Source: an uncultured Sphingomonadales bacterium
GTDB taxonomy: Bacteria > Pseudomonadota > Alphaproteobacteria > Sphingomonadales > Sphingomonadaceae
DNA: 64,000 nt
Direction: 5' to 3'
Assembly: GCA_903839675.1 (NCBI GenBank)
Contig: CAIMDB010000007.1
Coordinates: 124,001-188,000 of the forward strand
Part shown: piece after piece, positions 51,596-61,634 of the stretch
How positions within the stretch are numbered: position 1 is the stretch's first letter
Layout of the letters: each line of letters opens with the position of its first letter
Translations under genes and position numbers: made by a program
Notes under the pieces: model-generated
What the model was told of the DNA's origin: nothing
Databases searched by the model: none
The model's input: only the letters and a program-made list of their open reading frames with translations

Positions 51596-53656
51596 ATGCG
51601 ACCAGAACTTCTCAACCCGATCTTTGCCGAAGTGACTGCCTTTAAGGGCATCGGCCCGCAGCTTGCGCGCCCGCTTGAGCGGTTGGGACTCAATAAGTTG
51701 GTCGATGTCCTCTTTCACCTGCCAACGGGCTTTGTGGACCGGCTGCGCGTTGATGGCCTGCGGATGAGCGATGCAGGGCGCGTCATCACGATTGAACTGA
51801 CGCCGATGGATTACCGCGCCAGCGGGGGCAGGGGGCCGTTCCGGGTGTGGGCGGCGGACCCCAATGGCGACATGATCGCGCTTGTTTATTTCGGCGGCAA
51901 TCCGGGCTGGGCAAAGAAATTACTGCCGCTGGGTGAGCCGCGGATCGTCTCGGGCAAGCTGGAGGCTTATGGTCAGGACCTGCAGATGGTTCACCCGGAC
52001 TATGTGCTGAAACCGGAGGAGGCGGGCAGCCTCCCGGAACGTGAACCTGTTTATCCGCTGTCGGATGGTCTCACCGGTCGGCGGATGCAGCAATTGGCAG
52101 CTCAAGCGGTGGAGCGCGCGCCTGATCTCCCGGAATGGATCGACGCTTCGCTCCATGCGCAGCGCGACTGGCCGTCGTGGCGGGAGGCGATTGGCGCCAT
52201 CCATGCCGACCCCGCCGATGCTAAGGCGCGCGAGCGGCTGGCCTATGACGAGATCTTTGCCAACCAGTTGGCGCTGATGCTGGTGCGGGCATCCTCGCGG
52301 CGCAGGCGGGGCGTGCCGTTGCAGGGCGATGGGCGGCTGCGGGACATGCTGAAGCTGCCCTATTCGCTGACGGGGGCTCAGCAGCGGACGATTTCGGAGA
52401 TTGAAGGGGACCTCATTCAGTCCATCCCGATGGTGCGGCTGCTTCAGGGTGATGTGGGGGCCGGCAAAACGATGGTTGCGCTCCACGCCATGCTCGCCGC
52501 CGTTGAGGCGGGGGCACAAGCGGCGATGCTCGCCCCGACCGAAATCCTCGCCCGCCAGCATTTTGATACGATCACCCGCCAATTGGCAGGGCTTCCTGTG
52601 ACGGTCGCCATCCTTACAGGCCGCGATAAGGGTCGCGCGCGCGAATCGACGCTGATGGGGCTGGCCGATGGCAGCATCGACATTCTCATCGGCACGCACG
52701 CGATCTTTCAGGAAGCTGTCGCTTACAAGCGACTTGGCCTTGCTGTCATTGATGAGCAGCACCGCTTTGGTGTCGCCCAGCGGCTATTGCTCACCCAAAA
52801 GGCGGAAAAGCCGCCGCATCTGCTGGTGATGACCGCGACACCCATTCCGCGCACCCTGACGCTGTCCAACTATGGCGAGATGGACGTGAGCCGGCTGGAC
52901 GAGATGCCGCCCGGCCGCCAGCCGATCGACACGCGCGTCATGTCGGGTGATCGGCTGGACGAGGTGGTCGAAGGGCTGTCGCGCCATATCGGGCGCGGCG
53001 GGCAGGCCTATTGGGTGTGCCCGCTGGTTGAAGAGAATGAGGATAGTGACCGGGCTGCCGCCGAAGCGCGCTATGAAGAGCTGTCGATGCGCTTCCCCGG
53101 CAAGGTCGGGCTCGTCCACGGCCGAATGAAGGGGCCGGAAAAAGACGCCGTCATGGCGCGTTTTGCAGCGAACGAGCTGGCGGTGCTCGTCGCGACGACG
53201 GTGATCGAAGTCGGGGTCGATGTACCCAATTCCACGCTGATGATCATTGAGGATGCCGAACGCTTCGGCCTGGCGCAGCTCCACCAGCTGCGCGGGCGCG
53301 TCGGGCGGGGCAGCGAAAAGTCGGTCTGCCTGCTGCTGCGGGGCGGGGCGCTTAGCGAAACGGCGCGCGCGCGGTTGGCGCTGATGCGCGAGACCAATGA
53401 CGGGTTCCGGATCGCAGAAGAAGACCTGAAGCTGCGCGGTGCTGGCGAAATCCTCGGCACGCGCCAGTCCGGCGAAGCGGCGTTCCGGATCGCCTCGCCT
53501 GAACAGGTCTCAAGCCTAATCCATGTGGCAACCGACGATGCGCGATTGCTGGTGGACCGTGATGGCGGACTAGCAAGTGAGCGAGGGGAGGCGGCGCGGC
53601 TCGCGCTCTATCTGTTTGAACGCGATGCGGCGGTGGCCCTGATCAAGGCGGGCTGA
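51596..53656 (+). CDS. recG: ATP-dependent DNA helicase RecG
   Basis: This is a 686-residue branch-migrating helicase that acts on stalled forks and recombination intermediates. The N-terminal wedge/OB domain is followed by SF2 motifs: Walker A GDVGAGKTMVALHAM, DEQHRFGV, TATPIPRTLTLS, and the C-terminal helicase motif LHQLRGRVGRGSEKS. The length is normal. Its start faces that of sdhE across 72 bases. Confidence 0.96.
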   Translation: MRPELLNPIFAEVTAFKGIGPQLARPLERLGLNKLVDVLFHLPTGFVDRLRVDGLRMSDAGRVITIELTPMDYRASGGRGPFRVWAADPNGDMIALVYFGGNPGWAKKLLPLGEPRIVSGKLEAYGQDLQMVHPDYVLKPEEAGSLPEREPVYPLSDGLTGRRMQQLAAQAVERAPDLPEWIDASLHAQRDWPSWREAIGAIHADPADAKARERLAYDEIFANQLALMLVRASSRRRRGVPLQGDGRLRDMLKLPYSLTGAQQRTISEIEGDLIQSIPMVRLLQGDVGAGKTMVALHAMLAAVEAGAQAAMLAPTEILARQHFDTITRQLAGLPVTVAILTGRDKGRARESTLMGLADGSIDILIGTHAIFQEAVAYKRLGLAVIDEQHRFGVAQRLLLTQKAEKPPHLLVMTATPIPRTLTLSNYGEMDVSRLDEMPPGRQPIDTRVMSGDRLDEVVEGLSRHIGRGGQAYWVCPLVEENEDSDRAAAEARYEELSMRFPGKVGLVHGRMKGPEKDAVMARFAANELAVLVATTVIEVGVDVPNSTLMIIEDAERFGLAQLHQLRGRVGRGSEKSVCLLLRGGALSETARARLALMRETNDGFRIAEEDLKLRGAGEILGTRQSGEAAFRIASPEQVSSLIHVATDDARLLVDRDGGLASERGEAARLALYLFERDAAVALIKAG

Positions 53657-53664
53657 TCGGCCGG

Positions 53665-53997
53665 TCAGTCGGCGGCGTGCATATGCTCCAGCATGTCGAC
53701 GTAGAGCTGGCTCAACGGCCGGTCGAACTGGACGCCATGCTGTTCATTGAAGAACCAGACCACACGCCCGCCCGCCCAGCCAAGGCCAGGCATGTCGATC
53801 ATCACAGGCGAATTTTCGGCCAGCGTCTTGGCCGCGTGCATCATCACGCCGCCGGTCGACAGGTTGACGAGTTCCACGTCCACCCGCTCCAAGCCCGGCA
53901 AGCCGGCGGTGGTGCGGATCGAAACAGCCGCGCGCGCGGCGCGACGGCGCTCGGCGGAGAACATCTGCGCGGCAAGTGTAGCCTGCATTTGCGACAT
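53665..53997 (-). CDS. PilZ domain protein (possible c-di-GMP effector)
   Basis: This is a 110-residue stand-alone PilZ-like domain. The two binding motifs are visible: R(x)xxR in ERRRAARAAVSI and an N/DxSxxG motif in VNLSTGGVMMHA. C-di-GMP binding is likely but not proven, as the first position of the second motif is Asn rather than Asp. It is alone and convergent with recG. Confidence 0.75.
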   Translation of the reverse strand: MSQMQATLAAQMFSAERRRAARAAVSIRTTAGLPGLERVDVELVNLSTGGVMMHAAKTLAENSPVMIDMPGLGWAGGRVVWFFNEQHGVQFDRPLSQLYVDMLEHMHAAD

Positions 53998-54086
53998 GGT
54001 GTGGCTGCCCCGGTTTAATCCGGCCTCACACTGACGCCCGCCCCCGCAAGAAAGGCCTAAAGCGACTGGAAAACAGTCGGTTAAGC

Positions 54087-55316
54087 TTAAGCGGCCTTAA
54101 CCAGAAGGCCGTGGCGCTTTTTGCCGAGGCTGAGCTTGATGTCGCCCGAAACGGTGATAACTGCATCGGCGGCGGACACGACAATGTCATCGACCTTGAC
54201 CGCGCCTTCGGCAATCTTGCGCTTGGCTTCGCCGCGGGAGGCGCAAAAGCTCAGGCCCACGAGTGCGTCTAGGATATCGATGGAACCGCCGGACACCTCA
54301 AAACGCGGCAGGTCGGCTCCCGTGCCGCCTTCGGCAAAGGTCTGGCGCGCGGTTTCGGCAGCAGCCAGCGCGGCGTCCGCGCCACGGCACAGGCGCGTCG
54401 CTTCATTGGCGAGGACGTTCTTCGCCTCGTTGATGTCTGCGCCTTGGAGTGCTTCTAGGCGCGCGATCTCGTCCAGCGGAAGATCGGTGAACAGGCGCAG
54501 GAACTTGCCGACATCGCTGTCGTCTGCATTCCGCCAGAACTGCCAATAGTCATAGGCCGGAAGTTGCGCTTCGTTGAGCCAGATCGCCCCGGAGACCGAC
54601 TTGCCCATCTTGGTCCCGTCGGACTTTGTGATGAGCGGTGTTGTCAGGCCGAACACTTCGGACCCGTCCATGCGTCGCGACAACTCGACACCATTGACGA
54701 TGTTGCCCCATTGGTCGCTGCCGCCCATTTGCAGCCGGACGTCCATGTTCTGGCAAAGGTGACGGAAATCATAGCCTTGCAGGATCATGTAGTTGAATTC
54801 GAGGAAGGTCATCGGCTGTTCGCGCTCAAGCCGCAGCTTGACCGAGTCAAAGCTGAGCATGCGGTTCACCGTGAAGTGGGTGCCGACCTTCTGCAGCATT
54901 TCGATATAGCCGAGCTTGCCCAGCCAATCGTGGTTGTTGACCATCACCGCATCGGTTTGCCCGTCGCCGAACACGAGGAATTTCTCGAACGCCGTGCGGA
55001 TCGAGGAGATGTTGGTCTCGATCGCGTCGTCCGTCAGCATCTTGCGGACTTCGTCCTTGCCCGTCGGGTCTCCGATCCGTGTCGTGCCACCACCCATCAG
55101 AACGACCGGTTTATGGCCCGCCTGCTGCAGACGGCGCAGGAGCATGATCGACACCAAGTTGCCGACGTGGAGCGAGGGTGCAGTCGCGTCAAACCCCACA
55201 TATCCGGGCACGATCTGCGTCGCGGCCAGCCTATCCAGCGCCTCGCCGTCAGTAATTTGGTGGATGTAGCCGCGGTCGGAAAGGATGCGGAGAAGGTCTG
55301 ATTTAAAGGCGGTCAT
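54087..55316 (-). CDS. tyrS: tyrosyl-tRNA synthetase
   Basis: This is a 409-residue class I aminoacyl-tRNA synthetase. The HIGH-like motif is SLHVGN in [13 protein letters not shown], the KMSKS-like motif is KMGKS in [11 protein letters not shown], and the C-terminal S4-like RNA-binding domain is recognisable ([21 protein letters not shown]). The length is normal. It is monocistronic and divergent from the DOMON-like gene. Confidence 0.96.
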   Translation of the reverse strand: MTAFKSDLLRILSDRGYIHQITDGEALDRLAATQIVPGYVGFDATAPSLHVGNLVSIMLLRRLQQAGHKPVVLMGGGTTRIGDPTGKDEVRKMLTDDAIETNISSIRTAFEKFLVFGDGQTDAVMVNNHDWLGKLGYIEMLQKVGTHFTVNRMLSFDSVKLRLEREQPMTFLEFNYMILQGYDFRHLCQNMDVRLQMGGSDQWGNIVNGVELSRRMDGSEVFGLTTPLITKSDGTKMGKSVSGAIWLNEAQLPAYDYWQFWRNADDSDVGKFLRLFTDLPLDEIARLEALQGADINEAKNVLANEATRLCRGADAALAAAETARQTFAEGGTGADLPRFEVSGGSIDILDALVGLSFCASRGEAKRKIAEGAVKVDDIVVSAADAVITVSGDIKLSLGKKRHGLLVKAA

Positions 55317-55405
55317 GATGGCCGCGCGCTTAGCAGGCCTTTGCCGGAAAGGGAACGGGGCGGGACGGACTTGATAAATCCCACGTCCGCGCCCAACTTG
55401 GTAGC

Positions 55406-55978
55406 ATGAAACCAGCCCAGATCCTCGCCACGGCGCGTCTTGTTCCGCATTCGACGACGCCCTGCCAAGCGCTTGATTTTATTGAGGTGGTTGTGGGTTT
55501 TGAAAATCCCCAACTGAAGCTTCAATTTCGCCTGTCTGGGCGGATAAAGGACCTCGCCATTCCGAGCCCGGAAGAGCCGGTCCGCACGGTCGGATTGTGG
55601 GAAGAAACCTGCTGCGAGGCCTTCCTGAAACCTGCGGGCGGCGGCGCCTATTATGAGTTCAACATGTCCCCCTCATCGCAATGGGCGGTGTTTGATTTCA
55701 CAGGGTATCGTGAAAATTTCCGGCAATTGGACGTTGGCCGTGCGCCGGTCATCGACTGTGAGACAACGGAGGAAAGTCTGGTTTTGGACGCGGTGATCGA
55801 TCTGTCTATGCTGCCGCCGGGTGTGCACGCGCAAGATTGGGCACTCGGCCTGACCTGCGTTGTAACGGCCAAAGATGGAACGACATCCTTCTGGGCGCTC
55901 GCTCATCCACTGGAAAAGCCGGACTTTCATGATAGCAATTGCTTTGCGCTGACGTTGGAGGCAGCAAGACGCGCATGA
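55406..55978 (+). CDS. DOMON-like domain protein
   Basis: This is a 190-residue, predicted beta-sandwich protein without a clear signal peptide. Segments [23 protein letters not shown] and [13 protein letters not shown] resemble DOMON/CBM9-like domains often found before NamZ-type genes in sphingomonads. It may bind a sugar or heme. The stop overlaps the NamZ-like start (ATGA), so the two are probably coupled. Its role is inferred from context only. Confidence 0.7.
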   Translation: MKPAQILATARLVPHSTTPCQALDFIEVVVGFENPQLKLQFRLSGRIKDLAIPSPEEPVRTVGLWEETCCEAFLKPAGGGAYYEFNMSPSSQWAVFDFTGYRENFRQLDVGRAPVIDCETTEESLVLDAVIDLSMLPPGVHAQDWALGLTCVVTAKDGTTSFWALAHPLEKPDFHDSNCFALTLEAARRA

Positions 55979-57180
55979 AATTCGGTATTGATCGCCTCAT
56001 TGCGGACCCGGCGCTCCGCCAGCAACTGGCCGGAAAGCGCGTCGCGCTGGTCGCCCATCCAGCCTCGGTGACAGCGGATCTCACGCACAGTCTCGATGCG
56101 CTCGCCAAATGCCCGGAAATCACGCTGACGGCGGCGTTTGGTCCGCAGCACGGCCTGCGCGGCGACAAACAGGACAATATGATGGAGTCGCCTGACTTCA
56201 CCGATCCGCAGCACGGCATTCCGGTCTTCAGTCTCTATGGCGAAGTGCGCCGCCCGACGGGTCAGGCGATGAGCACGTTTGACGTCGTTCTCATTGATTT
56301 GCAGGATCTTGGCTGCCGTATCTACACCTTCATCACAACGTTGCTCTATATTCTGGAAGCGGCGGCCGAGCACGGCAAAGAGGTGTGGGTGCTGGATCGT
56401 CCCAATCCTGCAGGCCGGCCCATCGAAGGCCTGACGCTGCGGGCCGGCTGGGAGAGCTTTGTGGGGGCAGGGCCCATCCCAATGCGCCACGGCCTGACGA
56501 TGGGCGAATTGGGCCAATGGTTCATCGCGCACTTCAACCTCGACGTGAACTACCGCGTTATCGAGATGGAGGGCTACACGCCCGAGGCCGCGCCCGGTTT
56601 CGGCTGGCCGCAGGACCGCGTCTGGATTAACCCCAGCCCCAATGCTGCAAACGTTAACATGGCGCGCGCTTATGCCGGCACGGTCATGGTTGAAGGTGCG
56701 ACACTTTCGGAAGGACGGGGCACAACCCGCGCGCTCGAACTCTTTGGCGCACCGGATATCGACGCCCGCGCGGTAATCTCCAAGATGCACGAGCTAGCCC
56801 CCCATTGGCTCACCGGCTGCACGCTGCGCGACATCTGGTTTGAACCGACTTTCCACAAGCACGTCGGGGCGTTGTGCGCTGGTGTTCATATCCACGCCGA
56901 AGGCCCGTGCTATGATGATGCGGCGTTCAAGCCCTGGCGTCTGCAGGCGCTCGCCTTCAAGGCGATCCGTGCCCTTTACCCAAACTATCCCATCTGGCGC
57001 GGCAAGGATTTCAAATACGAATATACCGATGACGTCCTCGCCATCGATGTGATCAACGGCGGCCCGGCCTTGCGCGAATGGGTTGATAATCCTGAGGCGA
57101 CTGCGGCGGACCTCGACGCGATCACGCTGCCGGACGAACAGGCTTGGGCCGAGGAACGGCGCCCGTTCCTGCTTTATTGA
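55975..57180 (+). CDS. NamZ/DUF1343-family exo-N-acetylmuramidase-like protein
   Basis: This is a 401-residue protein of the DUF1343 (GH171) family, whose characterised member NamZ releases MurNAc from the non-reducing end of glycan chains. Family segments RVALVAHPASV, FGPQHGLRG, VLIDLQDLGCRIYTF and VWVLDRPNPAGRP are intact. No signal peptide is seen, so it may act on turnover products in the cytoplasm, unlike exported homologues. The start overlaps the DOMON-like stop, and an M24 peptidase follows after 13 bases. Substrate assignment is by family. Confidence 0.82.
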   Translation: MKFGIDRLIADPALRQQLAGKRVALVAHPASVTADLTHSLDALAKCPEITLTAAFGPQHGLRGDKQDNMMESPDFTDPQHGIPVFSLYGEVRRPTGQAMSTFDVVLIDLQDLGCRIYTFITTLLYILEAAAEHGKEVWVLDRPNPAGRPIEGLTLRAGWESFVGAGPIPMRHGLTMGELGQWFIAHFNLDVNYRVIEMEGYTPEAAPGFGWPQDRVWINPSPNAANVNMARAYAGTVMVEGATLSEGRGTTRALELFGAPDIDARAVISKMHELAPHWLTGCTLRDIWFEPTFHKHVGALCAGVHIHAEGPCYDDAAFKPWRLQALAFKAIRALYPNYPIWRGKDFKYEYTDDVLAIDVINGGPALREWVDNPEATAADLDAITLPDEQAWAEERRPFLLY

Positions 57181-57193
57181 GAAGGTTGCCGCG

Positions 57194-58435
57194 ATGATCA
57201 CCCGACGCAATGTTCTGGGTTCTGCCGCAGGTCTGGCGCTTGCGCCTGCATGGGCCAAGGCCGCCGCGCCCATGGCGCCGCACGTCAATCTGGCCGCTCA
57301 TGCCAAACCCATCGGGCCGGAAGAACGCGCCGCCCGCCTCGCCAAGGTGCAGGGCCTGATGCAGGCGGCGGGGATCGGCGCGCTTCTGGTCGAACCCGGC
57401 TCCAGCCTTGTCTATTTCACGGGTGTCCAATGGTGGCGCAGTGAGCGGTTGACCGCCGCCCTGATCCCGGCGGAGGGCGACGTCACGGTGGTCACGCCCT
57501 TTTTTGAAGCCCCGTCGATCCGGGAATCGCTGGCGATTCCTGCCGCCATCCGCACCTGGAACGAGCATGAAAACCCGATGGCGCTTGTTGTGGACTGGCT
57601 GCGTGAGAAGAAGCTTTCCGCAAAGCCTGTCGCCATTGAGGAAACCGTCCGCCACTTCATCACCGATGGCCTTCAAAAGGCACTTCCGGGCGTGACGGTG
57701 GTGAGTGGCGCGGGTGTCGTGCGTGGATGCCGGATGCACAAGACCGCCGCTGAAATTGCGCTGATGAAGACGGCGGCGGACATCACCGTTGATGCTTTCC
57801 GTGCAGCGGGCGCGCAGGTGCAAAAGGGTATGACATCTGAGGATATCAACGCGCTCATCATATCGGAAACGGCCAAGCGCGGCGGGAAGGGTGGCGATGC
57901 GCTGGTCCTTCTGGGCGAGGCGAGTGCCTATCCGCAAGGCTCCGGCAAGCCGCAGGAGGTCCGCGACGGCGAGGTCATCCTCATTGACGGTGGCTGTTCG
58001 GTGCACGGCTATGTGTCGGATATCTCCCGCACCTTTGTTTTCGGAGAACCGACCAAGCGCCAGCGCGATGTGTGGGCACAGGTTCGCCAAGGTCAGCAGA
58101 TGGCTTTTGAAGCGGCGCAAATCGGCAAAAGCTGCGGTTCGGTCGATGATGCAGTGCGCGGCTGGTATGAAAAGATCGGCTATGGCCCCGGCTATGGCTT
58201 GCCCGGCCTATCGCACCGCACGGGTCACGGCATCGGCATGGACGGGCATGAACCGGTCAATCTCGTTCATGGTGAAGCAACGCCGCTGGCCGAAGGGATG
58301 TGCTTTTCCAACGAACCTGGGCTCTACATCCCGGGCACCTTCGGCATCCGGCTGGAGGATTGTTTTCACATGACCCCCAAGGGGCCGGAATGGTTTAGCG
58401 TGCCTCCGCCTTCGATTGATAAGCCCTTCGGTTAG
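57194..58435 (+). CDS. exported M24 family Xaa-Pro peptidase-like protein
   Basis: This is a 413-residue protein with a Tat-type signal (TRRNVLGSAAGLALAPAWA). The creatinase-like N-terminal domain is followed by the pita-bread catalytic domain with metal ligands in LIDGGCSVHGYVSDISRTF (two Asp), the TGHGIGMDGHE (His, Glu region) and SNEPGLYI (Glu). It probably acts on peptides ending near proline in the periplasm. The Shine-Dalgarno sequence GAGAAGG lies just upstream. It follows the NamZ-like gene and probably shares its transcript. Confidence 0.87.
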   Translation: MITRRNVLGSAAGLALAPAWAKAAAPMAPHVNLAAHAKPIGPEERAARLAKVQGLMQAAGIGALLVEPGSSLVYFTGVQWWRSERLTAALIPAEGDVTVVTPFFEAPSIRESLAIPAAIRTWNEHENPMALVVDWLREKKLSAKPVAIEETVRHFITDGLQKALPGVTVVSGAGVVRGCRMHKTAAEIALMKTAADITVDAFRAAGAQVQKGMTSEDINALIISETAKRGGKGGDALVLLGEASAYPQGSGKPQEVRDGEVILIDGGCSVHGYVSDISRTFVFGEPTKRQRDVWAQVRQGQQMAFEAAQIGKSCGSVDDAVRGWYEKIGYGPGYGLPGLSHRTGHGIGMDGHEPVNLVHGEATPLAEGMCFSNEPGLYIPGTFGIRLEDCFHMTPKGPEWFSVPPPSIDKPFG

Positions 58436-58439
58436 GGCC

Positions 58440-59618
58440 TCAATGCTTGCGGGTCAGTTCCCGCATGGCATCGTCCAAGCCTTCTAGCGTGAGCGGATAC
58501 ATCCGGTCGTTCACCAGATCCTTGATGATCTTGGTGGATTGCGAATAGGTCCAATGCTGCTCCGGCGTGGGGTTGAGCCACACGGTCGCTGGATAGGTGT
58601 TGGCCACACGGTGCATCCATGCAGCGCCGGATTCCTCGTTGAAATGCTCCACAGACCCGCCGGGGTGGGAGATTTCATAGGGGCTCATCGCGGCATCCCC
58701 CACGAACACGACCTTATAGTCGTGTGGGAATTTGTGGAGCACTTCCCAAGTCGGCGTCCGTTCGGAATAGCGACGCTTATTGTCCTTCCACACGCCTTCG
58801 TAGAGGCAGTTGTGGAAATAGAAGAATTCGAGATTCTTGAACTCGGACGTGGCGGCGCTGAACAGCTCTTCCACTAGCTTGATGAACGGGTCCATTGATC
58901 CGCCAACATCCAAGAACAGCAGCACTTTGATGGCATTCCGGCGTTCCGGACGCATGTGGATGTCGAGCCAGCCCTGACGTGCCGTGCCGTCAATGGTCGC
59001 CTTAATGTCCAATTCTTCCGCCGCACCCTGCCGCGCAAATTTGCGCAGGCGCCGCAGCGCGATCTTAATGTTGCGGGTGCCGAGTTCGCGCGTGTTGTCG
59101 AGGTTCTGAAACTCCCGCTTTTCCCAGACTTTCAGGGCGCGCTTATGCTTGGATTCGCCACCGATGCGGACGCCTTCCGGATTATATCCGCCATGGCCAA
59201 AGGGGGATGTGCCGCCCGTGCCGATCCACTTATTCCCGCCTTCATGTCGCTCCTGCTGCTCTTCGAGCCGCTTTTTGAGCGTGTCCATGATGTCGTCCCA
59301 AGACCCAAGCGACTCGATCGCTGCCATCTCTTCGGGCGTCAGGAACTTTTCAGCGACGGCGCGCAGCCAGTCCGCCGGGATGTCGACCGGGTTGGTGCCA
59401 TATTCGGTCAGCAAGCCCTTGAAGACCTTGTTGAACACCTGATCGAACCGATCAAGCAGGCCTTCGTCTTTCACATAGACCGCACGCGAGAGAAAATAGA
59501 ACTGCTCCGGCGTCCGGTCGATCACTTCCTTGTCGAGCGCCTCAAGCAACATGAGGTGCTCCTTCAGCGAAGCCTTGATGCCCGCTGCACGGAGTTCGTC
59601 GAGGAAATTGAGGAACAT
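58440..59618 (-). CDS. VWA domain protein, CoxE-like
   Basis: This is a 392-residue protein with a von Willebrand A domain (about residues 190-360) whose MIDAS motif is DVGGSMD in FLDVGGSMDPFIKLVEE. CoxE-type VWA proteins usually work with a MoxR AAA ATPase to insert metals or remodel complexes. The cognate MoxR gene is upstream on the same strand, but the DUF4268-like gene lies between them. No signal peptide; cytoplasmic. Confidence 0.85.
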   Translation of the reverse strand: MFLNFLDELRAAGIKASLKEHLMLLEALDKEVIDRTPEQFYFLSRAVYVKDEGLLDRFDQVFNKVFKGLLTEYGTNPVDIPADWLRAVAEKFLTPEEMAAIESLGSWDDIMDTLKKRLEEQQERHEGGNKWIGTGGTSPFGHGGYNPEGVRIGGESKHKRALKVWEKREFQNLDNTRELGTRNIKIALRRLRKFARQGAAEELDIKATIDGTARQGWLDIHMRPERRNAIKVLLFLDVGGSMDPFIKLVEELFSAATSEFKNLEFFYFHNCLYEGVWKDNKRRYSERTPTWEVLHKFPHDYKVVFVGDAAMSPYEISHPGGSVEHFNEESGAAWMHRVANTYPATVWLNPTPEQHWTYSQSTKIIKDLVNDRMYPLTLEGLDDAMRELTRKH

Positions 59619-59621
59619 GAC

Positions 59622-60644
59622 TTAAACTCCAGTATCGCCGTCAAAGGCGCTCGCCGTTGTAGAATTGTTCAAATCAGCTAGGCGAATGGCTTCCAAGAAC
59701 GTTTCCTTGAGCCGAAGCATTTGATCAGACAGCCAATTGATCTGTTCTGGCCAGTTGCATTCATCTGGAGACGAGAAAAACTCGCCGCCGTTGATGTGAA
59801 ACGCGGTGCCCTGAGGGTTCGGAACCCAACCCAACGGCTCGCCAAAACTGGTTTCGAATACAGATTTTTCAGCAATCAGGGAATCCCAGATCGATTTGCC
59901 ACCCTCGTTGTAAAGGCTGAGCCCAGCCTTGACATATGGCTTCTTGCTGAACGAACGAAACGCCCAAATGTAAGCACGGCCGCCGCTAAGGATCGGGGCC
60001 CAATATTGAAAACCCTTTAACTCGGTGGAGGCTTGTCGTGCAGGAACGCCGATTTCCAAAAGACGCGAATGAAGTAGTGGCCAAAATTTCCGGTTCGAGT
60101 TTTCTTGGATGGCGACAGCTTCCGTTGAAACTGAACTCGCAGGGGTAATTTTGGACCAATCGTTCGGCTTTGCCACAGCCTCAAAAAGTGGGGCGGGCAG
60201 GCTATCACCAATCTTTACAGCCTGCACTTCCACTCCAAAAAATGCGTATCCATCTGAGCTAATACGATTGAGCCAGTCGACGGCGGCACGATGTTCGTCC
60301 CGAATTCGCTCAGCAACCCAGATGCAAATTTTTGCATCAAAATGGGGCGCGTATGTAAGCACCTGCCCGAGATGCCTGTGGTCGGCCGGATCTAGCTGGT
60401 TCTCAATTAGAACGATGTCTTCTGTTCCGATGACTTTGCAAATTATGTCTGCGAAGAATGGGCCCACTGGAGCCTGCTTCCCCAAAAGCTCTAGGCCAGG
60501 AAGACCTACGGAATCAGCCAGAAATTGAAGGTTCTCGAGTTCGCACAACCATGGGTCAAAAGAATAAGGCTCCGATGACCACACTTCTCTTATCGGAACA
60601 CGCGTCAGTTTTCCTAGCGTCGGGACCACATGCTGTGTTGCCAC
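59622..60644 (-). CDS. DUF4268-family, PD-(D/E)xK nuclease-like protein
   Basis: This is a 340-residue protein. The N-terminal third has a nuclease-like motif set: Asp66 in FFADIICK, Glu81-Asn-Gln83 in LIENQLD and Gln94-x3-Tyr98 in HLGQVLTYA, where the usual Lys is replaced by Gln. The rest, including a C-terminal DUF4268-like domain, has no known motif. The start is GTG with GGGAG nine bases upstream. It lies between MoxR and VWA genes that normally belong together, with an interspersed palindrome right upstream. It may be a defence or repair effector; that is inference. Confidence 0.7.
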   Translation of the reverse strand: MATQHVVPTLGKLTRVPIREVWSSEPYSFDPWLCELENLQFLADSVGLPGLELLGKQAPVGPFFADIICKVIGTEDIVLIENQLDPADHRHLGQVLTYAPHFDAKICIWVAERIRDEHRAAVDWLNRISSDGYAFFGVEVQAVKIGDSLPAPLFEAVAKPNDWSKITPASSVSTEAVAIQENSNRKFWPLLHSRLLEIGVPARQASTELKGFQYWAPILSGGRAYIWAFRSFSKKPYVKAGLSLYNEGGKSIWDSLIAEKSVFETSFGEPLGWVPNPQGTAFHINGGEFFSSPDECNWPEQINWLSDQMLRLKETFLEAIRLADLNNSTTASAFDGDTGV

Positions 60645-60662
60645 TGAACAGTACTCCCTAAC

Positions 60663-60684
60663 CCTCTCCCCATCGGGGAGAGGG
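60663..60684. repeat. interspersed palindrome between DUF4268 and MoxR genes
   Basis: CCTCTCCCC-ATC-GGGGAGAGG preceded by CCCTAA. It resembles the CCCCTCCC-type elements seen at 40.9, 41.3 and 42.5 kb. Confidence 0.7.
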
Positions 60685-60692
60685 GATAAAGA

Positions 60693-61535
60693 CTAACCCT
60701 GACGCCGAGACATGAATGCCAGACGTTCGAACAACATGACATCCTGCTCATTCTTGAGCAATGCGCCGTGGAGCGGCGGGATGGCCTTGGATGAGTCCTT
60801 GTTCTGCAGCACGTCGAGCGGCATGTCTTCGGCGAGCAGCAACTTCAACCAGTCGAGCAGTTCCGAGGTGGATGGCTTCTTCTTAAGGCCAGGGACTTCG
60901 CGGACTTCGTAGAAGATATCCATTGCCTTGCCGACGAGGATCTTCTGGATGCCTGGGAAGTGAACGTCCACGATGGCCTGCATCGTGTCGCGGTCCGGGA
61001 ACTTGATGTAGTGGAAGAAGCAACGGCGCAGGAACGCGTCAGGCAGTTCCTTTTCATTGTTCGACGTGATGATGATGATCGGGCGTTCTTTGGCCGAAAT
61101 CGTCTCATGCGTTTCGTAAACGTCGAAGCTCATCCGGTCGAGCTCCTGAAGAAGATCGTTGGGGAATTCGATGTCGGCCTTGTCGATTTCGTCGATCAGC
61201 AGAACGGGCAAAACGGGGCTTTCAAAAGCCTCCCAAAGCTTACCCTTCTTGATGTAGTTTTTGATGTCGTGAACGCGTTCATCGCCCAACTGGCCATCGC
61301 GCAGACGGGCAACAGCATCATATTCATAAAGGCCCTGATGCGCCTTGGTCGTCGATTTGATGTTCCAGGTGATGAGCGGGGCGCCCAAGGCCTTGGCAAC
61401 TTCTTCGGCCAGCACGGTTTTCCCGGTGCCGGGTTCACCCTTCACGAGCAGCGGGCGGCGGAGGAGGGCGGCAGCATTGACGGCGACCTTCAGGTCGTCG
61501 GTGGCAACATAAGACTTTGTGCCTTCAAAGCGCAT
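60693..61535 (-). CDS. MoxR family AAA ATPase
   Basis: This is a 280-residue AAA+ ATPase. Walker A is VKGEPGTGKTVLAEE, Walker B LLIDEIDKAD, and the sensor/arginine region follows. MoxR ATPases remodel proteins together with VWA partners such as the CoxE-like protein encoded 1 kb downstream. Two ATGs are six bases apart; the second (61535) is used because AAGGA lies seven bases before it. A further in-frame start at 61601 is improbable. Confidence 0.92.
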   Translation of the reverse strand: MRFEGTKSYVATDDLKVAVNAAALLRRPLLVKGEPGTGKTVLAEEVAKALGAPLITWNIKSTTKAHQGLYEYDAVARLRDGQLGDERVHDIKNYIKKGKLWEAFESPVLPVLLIDEIDKADIEFPNDLLQELDRMSFDVYETHETISAKERPIIIITSNNEKELPDAFLRRCFFHYIKFPDRDTMQAIVDVHFPGIQKILVGKAMDIFYEVREVPGLKKKPSTSELLDWLKLLLAEDMPLDVLQNKDSSKAIPPLHGALLKNEQDVMLFERLAFMSRRQG

Positions 61536-61634
61536 GGACATTTCCTTTGACGTAAACGGCAATCTGTCAAAGGCGATAAGCAGGGCGCGCGGCTCGTGCA
61601 AGCCGGTAAATCTTAGATCACCCTGTTAGATGTC

